Below are positions 54,538 through 64,000 of a stretch of 64,000 nt of DNA, one piece after another (position 1 is the stretch's first letter; the number at the start of each line of letters is the position of its first letter). Both the position numbers and the translations under genes were made by a program. Below the pieces are notes generated by a model. The model did not search any database and was not told where the DNA came from. It saw nothing but the letters and a program-made list of their open reading frames with translations. Source of the DNA: Lysobacter capsici (lineage in GTDB: Bacteria > Pseudomonadota > Gammaproteobacteria > Xanthomonadales > Xanthomonadaceae); contig NZ_CP076103.1 in the NCBI RefSeq assembly GCF_018732085.1, positions 5,580,001-5,644,000 of the forward strand. Direction: 5' to 3'.

Positions 54538-56192
54538 CACGTCGCGCGCTCCGGTTGACGCATGCGGAAGCGCTCGGCCAGCGCCGCGCGCGCCGGCTCG
54601 GCGATGCGCGGGTCGTGCTCGATCCGGTACGGATGCACCGGCCATTTGTGGAAACACGATTGCCAGTATTCGTAGGTGCGCAGATCGTCCGGCGTGCCCC
54701 AGCACAGGTAGTGCGAGACTTCGAACACCCGCACTTTCAAGCCCAGCGCCAGCGCGTCGTTGATGCAGGTGTCGACGTAGAACTCGCCGTTGACGCGGCC
54801 GTCGCGCGCGATCATCGCCTCGGCCGCGGCGACGAAATCGGCCGCGCGACGGAAGGTGAAGGTGCCCAGCACGATCGGATCGCGCGCCGGATCGGCCAGC
54901 GGCTGCTTGACCGAGACCGAGCGCACCGCGCCGTCGGCTTCATCGACCCAGCCGTAATGCGTCGGCCGACGCGCCGCGCCGGGATAGCCGCGCGCGACCC
55001 ACACCAGCACGTCGGTATCGGCATCGTCGAGCAAGGTCGACAGCGCCTGCGCGTCGAACACCGCGCCGTTGTCGCAGGCGCCGATGGTCAGCGGCTGCTG
55101 CGGATCGATCCCGTCCAGGCCGAGCAGGCAGGTGCGCGCCTGGCCGTCCGTGACCCGCTCCAGGTCGATCAGCACGCAATCGGGAAAACGGCTGCGCAGC
55201 GCGTCGGCGATGCGGCCGCGGCCGGGAATGTCGCGACGCTGCACGAACACGCGCTGCGCCGGCTCGGGCAGATCGCGCGCGGCCTGCACCACCATCGGCT
55301 CGCCCGATACGTCGATCAGCGGCTTCGGGTCGGCATAGCCTTCGGCGCTGAAACGCGAGCCCAGGCCGGCCATCGGCACCATCACCGCGCCGCGCTGGCG
55401 CGGCGGCGGCTGCGCGCGCGCCGGATCGGCCAGGCCGCGGAACGCGCCGGACCAGTAGCGGTATTCCTCCAGGTCCTGCGGGGTGCCCCACTGCATGAAG
55501 TGGTTGAGTTCGTAGACCGCGATGCGGCGGCCGTCCTCGAGCACCGGCTTGTAGGCCAGGCTGACATAGCGCTCGCCGCCGACGATCAGGTCCGGCCGCG
55601 CCATCGTGCGTTCGAACGCGTCGCGCATCAGCGCGCCGGAGCCGAAGTAGTAGGTGCCGCTGGAGGCGAATTCGCTGCGCGGCTGATCGGTGTAGGGCTG
55701 CTTTTCCTGGATGTCCAACACCCGCCCGCGATCGCTGCGCACGTAGGCGTAGTTGGTCGATCCCATCATGTGCGGATGAAAGCCGGTGTAGCAGGGAATC
55801 GCGCCGTCGCAGCCGCTGCTCAGGACGAAATCCTTGAAATCGGCGTAGTCCCAGCTGCAGGTGAAATCGCAGTAATTGACCACCGTCGGCTCGGCCGGAT
55901 CGATGTGATCGATCGCCTGCAACACCGCGTTGACCGGACCGAGCTTGTGCGGCGCGATGCCGACGATGCGGCCGGTCGGGCAGTACTGCGCCAGCAGTTC
56001 GGCCATGCGGTACGACGGTTCGTCCAGATGCTCCTGGTTGCAGATGAAGACGAACTGGGTTTCGCCCGGAAACAGGTCGATGACGTGGGCGATGATCGGC
56101 TTGCCGTCGACTTCGATCAGCGGCTTGGGCACGCGATAGCCCGCGCGCCTGAAGCGTTCGCCGAAACCGGACATGGGAACTACGATCTGCAT
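54534..56192 (-). CDS. Tandem nucleotidyltransferase (two NTP_transferase domains)
   Basis: 552 aa. Two complete sugar-nucleotidyltransferase domains in one chain. The first has 'VPMSGFGERFRRAGYRVPKPLIEV' at residues 5-28, the second 'VPMAGLGSRFSAEGYADPKPLIDV' near residue 268. Each keeps the Gly-rich loop with Arg and the Lys-Pro that bind the NTP. They also share 'HFMQWGTPQDLEEY' and 'HYLCWGTPDDLRTY' as equivalent ends. Related single-domain enzymes activate sugar-1-phosphates, phosphocholine or phospho-amides. Two domains suggest two activated products or one dead/regulatory half. 35 bases after the aldolase gene. Confidence 0.85.
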   Translation of the reverse strand: MQIVVPMSGFGERFRRAGYRVPKPLIEVDGKPIIAHVIDLFPGETQFVFICNQEHLDEPSYRMAELLAQYCPTGRIVGIAPHKLGPVNAVLQAIDHIDPAEPTVVNYCDFTCSWDYADFKDFVLSSGCDGAIPCYTGFHPHMMGSTNYAYVRSDRGRVLDIQEKQPYTDQPRSEFASSGTYYFGSGALMRDAFERTMARPDLIVGGERYVSLAYKPVLEDGRRIAVYELNHFMQWGTPQDLEEYRYWSGAFRGLADPARAQPPPRQRGAVMVPMAGLGSRFSAEGYADPKPLIDVSGEPMVVQAARDLPEPAQRVFVQRRDIPGRGRIADALRSRFPDCVLIDLERVTDGQARTCLLGLDGIDPQQPLTIGACDNGAVFDAQALSTLLDDADTDVLVWVARGYPGAARRPTHYGWVDEADGAVRSVSVKQPLADPARDPIVLGTFTFRRAADFVAAAEAMIARDGRVNGEFYVDTCINDALALGLKVRVFEVSHYLCWGTPDDLRTYEYWQSCFHKWPVHPYRIEHDPRIAEPARAALAERFRMRQPERATW

Positions 56193-56227
56193 GGATTCCT
56201 TCCGTGGATCTGTTCGCGATGGATGGA

Positions 56228-57328
56228 TCAGTTGTGTGTCCGCACCAGCGAACGTCGGTATTTCTCGGCGTCCCAGTCGATCAGCGCGGCCACGTCGGCC
56301 TCGCCCAACCGCACCAGTCCGTCGTCCTCGCGCACCCGCAGCGCGACCAGCGCCAGGCACTGCAACATCGCCTGCGCACCGTCCGACAGGCCCGGCACGG
56401 TCAGCACGCCGGCGCCGGGCACCAGCGCGAACGCCGGCGCGACGCCGCTGTCGCGGGTGGTGCGTTCGACCGCCTGCGACAGCGACTCCCCGTCGCCGAC
56501 CACGGCCGCGCAATGGCCCAGGAACACCGCGTGATCGGGGTACAGCACGCCGTCGCGCGCGATCTGCAGCGCTTGCGCATCGGTCGCCAGGCCGTGCACC
56601 GATTCGGTGCCCGGCAGCGCCCACTGCAGATCATTGACCGCAGCCAGTCGCTGCGGCTGCGACGGCGGCGCGATTCGTTCGACGATCGCCACGCGGCGTT
56701 CGACCTCGGCCAGCAGCGCATCGGCCTGAACGCGGTCGTTCGCGCCGATCACCAGGCCGTGATTGGCCAGCACCAGCACGTCGGGTGCGCGCGTGGACAG
56801 CACTTGCGCGACCGCGCGGGTCAGCGGATAGCCAGGTCGTTGATACGCAATCCATGCCCAATTCAGGCCATCGAGCAGCGTCGCCAGCTGCGCTTGCGCG
56901 TGCGTGCGTATAGCCCACGCGATCGTATTCACCGAATGCACGTGAACCACCAGCGGATGCGGCAGCAGCGCGTGCAGCGAGGTTTCGATCGACGGACGCA
57001 GCGCCAGGCCGCTGCCGAGTTGGGCCAGACGGGCTTCGCCGTCTTCGTGGCGCAGCGCCTCGCGCACCTTAGCTAATGGCAGCGAGACGAAGATGTCGCG
57101 CTCGCGCGCATGCGCAAGCCACGTGCCTGAAGCCTTCACCCACAGCACATCATCGCGTTTAAGCGATGTGTTGCCGCCACCACCCTGCACCAACAACGGA
57201 TCGGCTCCGATCCGCGCAGACAGGTCGATTAGATCGGTCAAAAAGTCGATGTTGGCCACATCACCCACCCATGGGCAATGCTTGTTTCCGGCACGTTTCG
57301 CGCCTGTATGAACAGCCATTCCATGCAT
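56228..57328 (-). CDS. Class II aldolase/adducin family protein
   Basis: 366 aa from ATG 57328 (ATG 57319 also possible; a GGGGGG run precedes both). Zinc-dependent aldolase fold: 'ADPLLVQGGGGNTSLKRDDVLWVKASGTWLA', the His pair in 'HPLVVHVHSVNTIAWAI' and 'VLVLANHGLVIGA' for the third His. About 130 extra C-terminal residues, as in rhamnulose-1-P aldolase-type fusion proteins. It should make or cleave a hydroxy-aldehyde phosphate and begins the pathway. First gene of the operon, divergent from the NRPS. Confidence 0.83.
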   Translation of the reverse strand: MHGMAVHTGAKRAGNKHCPWVGDVANIDFLTDLIDLSARIGADPLLVQGGGGNTSLKRDDVLWVKASGTWLAHARERDIFVSLPLAKVREALRHEDGEARLAQLGSGLALRPSIETSLHALLPHPLVVHVHSVNTIAWAIRTHAQAQLATLLDGLNWAWIAYQRPGYPLTRAVAQVLSTRAPDVLVLANHGLVIGANDRVQADALLAEVERRVAIVERIAPPSQPQRLAAVNDLQWALPGTESVHGLATDAQALQIARDGVLYPDHAVFLGHCAAVVGDGESLSQAVERTTRDSGVAPAFALVPGAGVLTVPGLSDGAQAMLQCLALVALRVREDDGLVRLGEADVAALIDWDAEKYRRSLVRTHN

Positions 57329-57667
57329 AGCCCCCCGGCTAAAAAAAACTCCTGAAAACCCCTTAACGCAGCGGTATTTGAGAATCGGACGCCCCCGTCC
57401 GTTCCCTGCAGCGCGCCGTTGGTCGGCACCGTAATCGTTTCCCCTGCCGGGAACTCGAGGTCCCGACAACCGATTGCGGCCCGCTTTGTGCCTAAGCCCC
57501 GTTATGTGGATAGGATATACGCGGGGGGCACAGCCAACAGCATGCCTAGGATGATAGCGGCCATACGCCGTGCGTAACAACATCTCATGGTTTGCGAATA
57601 GTGCGTGCCATAAAAACGCCGACAGGGTAGGTCGGCTGACGAGAGTCGTCACAAGGAAGGTAGAGGG
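57329..57667. other. Divergent promoter region, glycan operon / NRPS
   Basis: 339 bases, AT-richer than the flanking genes, no gene. It must contain start signals for both the minus-strand glycan operon and the plus-strand NRPS. The NRPS SD (AAGGAAGGTAGAGG) ends just before ATG 57668. No firm -35/-10 boxes or operator could be named. Confidence 0.65.
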
Positions 57668-61017
<3,350 letters not shown>

Positions 61018-61021
<4 letters not shown>

Positions 61022-64000
61022 GTGAGCTCGACGCACGTCTGGCCGGCCTGTCGCCGGAAAAACGCGCGCTGCTGTTGCAGCAACTGGGCCGCAAGCAAAA
61101 TGCGGCCCACAAGCAGGACATCGTTCGCCGGCAGCGGCCGGCGCGTCTGCCGTTGTCGTTCGCCCAGCAGCGTCTGTGGATACTCGATCAGCTCGACCCG
61201 GGCTCGGCGGTCTACAACGTGCCGCTGACCCTGTGGCTGCGCGGCCCGCTCGACGCCGCGCTGATCCAGCGCGCGCTCGACGAGATCGTGCGCCGTCACG
61301 AAAGCCTGCGCTCGGTCGCCCGCGCCGACGACGACGGCCCGTTCCAGGTGGTGCTGCCGCCGTCGACGGTGCAGATGGCGCAGCAGGACCTGCGCCATCT
61401 GGACGAACCGGCGCGCGAAGCGGCGGCGTTCGAACTCGCGCGCGCCGAGGCGGCGCGCTCGTTCGACATCCACAACGGCCCGCTGTTGAGCGCTTGCCTG
61501 AGCCGGATCGAGGACGAGCGCCATCTGTTGACCGTCAACGCCCACCACATCGCCGTCGACGGTTGGTCGCTCGGCATCGTGCTGGACGAATTGCAGCAGC
61601 TGTACGCGGCCTACCGCGACGAGCGTCCTTCGCCGCTGGCCGAGCCGACGGTGCAGTACGTCGATTACGCGCTGTGGCAGCGCGATCTGTTCGAAAACCA
61701 GACCCTGGCCAAGCAGCTCGATTACTGGAAGCAGCAGCTGTCCGGGCGCCTGCCGGTGCTGGAATTGCCGGGCGACCGCTCGCGTCCGGCGCTGCAGAGC
61801 CATCGCGGCCGGGTGTTCCGCGACGCGGTGCCGGTCGAGTTGTACGAGGACGTGAAGCGGCTGAGCCGACAGGAAGGCGCGACCGCGTTCATGACCGTGC
61901 TGGCCGCGTTCAACACGCTGCTGATGCGTTATTCGGGCCAGTCCGACCAGATCGTCGGCGTCGGCATCGCCAACCGCAATCGCCAGGAACTCGAAGCGCT
62001 GGTCGGTTTCTTCGTCAACACCCTGGCGGTGCGCAACGACCTGTCCGGCGATCCGACCTTCCGCGAGCTGCTCGCGCGGGTGCGCGACAACACCCTCAAC
62101 GCCCAGTCCAACCAGGACCTGCCGATCGAACGGCTGATGGAAGAACTGGATCTGGACCGGGCGCTGAGCCATTCGCCGTTGTTCCAGGTGATGCTGTTCT
62201 TCCAGAATTTCCCCGGCGAATCCAACCGCGTGTCCGGCCTCGACATGAGCCCGGTGACCTTCGACGCGATCAACCAGGGCACCGCGCGCAACGACCTGTC
62301 GCTGTTCGCCAGCGAACACTTCGGCGCGTTGCAGCTGTTCTTCGAGTACGCGACCGATCTGTTCGACGAAGCCACGGTGGCCGCGTTCTCGCGCCATCTG
62401 ATCCAATTGCTGCGCGCGGTGGTCGCCGATCCGACCAAGCGCCTGAGCGAACTGGACATCCTCGGCGACGACGAACGCCGGCAACTGCTGCGCGACTGGA
62501 ACGACACCGCGCGCGAGCTGCCGGCCGAGCCGACCCTGCATGCGCTGTTCGAAGCCCAGGCCGCGCGCACGCCCGACGCGATCGCGGTCGAGCAGCACGG
62601 CGTGCGCGTGAGCTACGCCGAACTCGACGCCCAGGCCGACGCCATCGCCCGCGCGCTCATCGCGCGCGGCACCGCGCGCGGCGACAGGATCGGCCTGTTC
62701 GTCGAACGCAGCCCGCGCATGCTCGCGGCGATGCTCGGCGCGCTCAAGGCCGGCGCGGCCTACGTGCCGATGGACCCGAGTTATCCAAGCGAACGGCTGC
62801 GCTTCATGCTCGAGGACGCCGCGCCGCGCGTGGTCCTGGGCGAACGCGCCCTGCTCGCGCAATTGCCCGCATCGACAAGCCCGACCCTCGCCCTCGAGGA
62901 CGCGCTCGCCGCGCTCGCGGGCGAACGCACCGCCGCGGGCGTCGGACCTGACGACATCGCCTATGTGATCTTCACTTCGGGCTCGACCGGCCGCCCCAAG
63001 GGCGTGCAGATTCCGCATCGCGCCGCAGCGAACTTCCTGACCTCGATGGCGCGCGAACCCGGCCTGAGCACCGGCGACGCGGTCTGCGCGGTGACCACGC
63101 TGTCGTTCGACATCGCCCTGCTCGAACTGATGCTGCCGCTCACCGTCGGCGCGCGCGTGGTCCTCGCCGATCGCGACACCGTCGGCGACGGCGCCGCCCT
63201 GGCGCGCCTGATCGAACGCTCGGCCAGCACCGTCATGCAGGCCACGCCGGCCACTTGGCGCATGCTGCTCGACGCCGGCTGGCGCGGCGCGCCGCACCTG
63301 CGCCTGCTGTGCGGCGGCGAAGCGCTGCCGCGCGAACTTGCCGATCGCTTGCTGGCGTGCTGCGGCGAACTGTGGAACCTGTACGGCCCGACCGAAACCA
63401 CGGTGTGGTCGACGGTCGAACGCGTGCGCGCCGGCGAAGAGGCGATCAGCATCGGCAAGCCCATCGCCAACACCCAGGTCTACATCGTCGATCGCCAGAT
63501 GCAGCCGGTTCCGGCCGGCGTGCCCGGCGAATTGCTGATCGGCGGCCTCGGCGTCGCCCGCGGTTACCTCGACCGGCCCGAACTGACCGACGAAAAGTTC
63601 ATCGCCGATCCGTTCGGCGCGGACGCAGACGCGCGCCTGTACCGCACCGGCGATCTCGCCCGCTGGCGCCGCGACGGTCGCCTGGAAGTGCTCGGCCGCA
63701 TCGATCATCAGGTCAAGCTGCGCGGCTTCCGCATCGAACTGGGCGAAATCGAATCGGTGCTGGCCGAACAAGCCGACGTGCTGCAGGCGGTGGTGATCTG
63801 CCGCGAAGACCGTCCCGGCGACAAGCGCCTGGTGGCCTACATCGTGCCGCGCGGCGGCGACGCGTTCGACACCGCCGCCGCGCGCAACGCCGCGCGCCAG
63901 CGCTTACCCGACTACATGCTGCCTTCGGCCTGGGTCGTGCTGGAGCAACTGCCGCTGACGCCGAACGGCAAGGTCGATCGCCTCGCCCTGCCGGCGCCGG
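61018..64000 (+). CDS. NRPS module 2: condensation-adenylation, continues past the edge
   Basis: At least 994 codons, 3'-truncated by the window. Starts MSELDARLAGLSPEKRALLLQQL with a 4-base ATGA overlap on module 1. C domain with 'HHIAVDGWS' near residue 178; A domain with 'YVIFTSGSTGRPKG' near 650, 'LYGPTETT' and 'YRTGDLARWRRDG'. The binding-pocket code reads D-I-L-Q-L-G-L-V-W, very close to the classical glycine code (DILQLGLIW), so glycine is predicted. A PCP is expected just outside the window. Confidence 0.92.

Overview
The window is a GC-rich chromosome segment from a gammaproteobacterium of the Xanthomonadaceae, most likely a Lysobacter. Evidence: the conserved rsmB-fmt-def-LysM-dprA-smg-topA-tsaC order, xanthomonad-style repeats (GGGAATC heptads and paired palindromes), a chitin/cellulose-type LPMO, and the start of an NRPS locus. 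The assignment is inferred from gene content; no rRNA or tRNA gene was seen.

Layout. 1-6.2 kb: end of a bPH2 membrane protein, then surface-glycan genes: a CDP-glycerol glycerophosphotransferase-like protein, a family 2 glycosyltransferase, an O-antigen ligase and an ArnT/GT39-type transferase. The last two are disrupted by a cluster of frameshifts at about 3.9-4.55 kb. 6.3-20.3 kb: housekeeping block for tRNA/rRNA modification, N-terminal protein processing, DNA uptake and topology, interrupted by two GYF-domain membrane proteins before topA and an LPMO after it. 20.3-32.7 kb: an EamA protein, two DUF4124 proteins, an SDR, a small lipoprotein, SppA, a MATE pump, DUF3667, DUF4286, SUKH/SMI1, DUF3106 and a sigma-region-4-like membrane protein. 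32.7-42.3 kb: a DnaA-box palindrome ahead of priA, then a NYN/OST-HTH protein, transaldolase, NDH-2, DUF1203 and rpoH.

42.8-45.8 kb: a compact minus-strand operon (methyltransferase, FemAB-like acyltransferase, ABM-type protein, NanE-like TIM barrel). The NanE homologue appears to lack the catalytic lysine. 46.0-57.3 kb: an eight-gene minus-strand operon with repeated 4-base start/stop overlaps. It encodes a class II aldolase, a tandem nucleotidyltransferase, a GtrA-GT2 fusion, a GDPD-like protein, a GT-C/uridine-kinase fusion, a HAD phosphatase, a GT87 and a CBM9-like beta-barrel protein. It looks like an undescribed pathway that makes an activated small unit and puts it on the cell surface. 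57.7 kb to the end: a divergent NRPS operon. The first gene is a complete C-A-PCP module; the second, C-A and onward, runs off the edge.

Intergenic DNA is rich in structured repeats: a 19-copy G-quadruplex-type heptad array, inverted heptad pairs at two other sites, and two families of paired palindromes.
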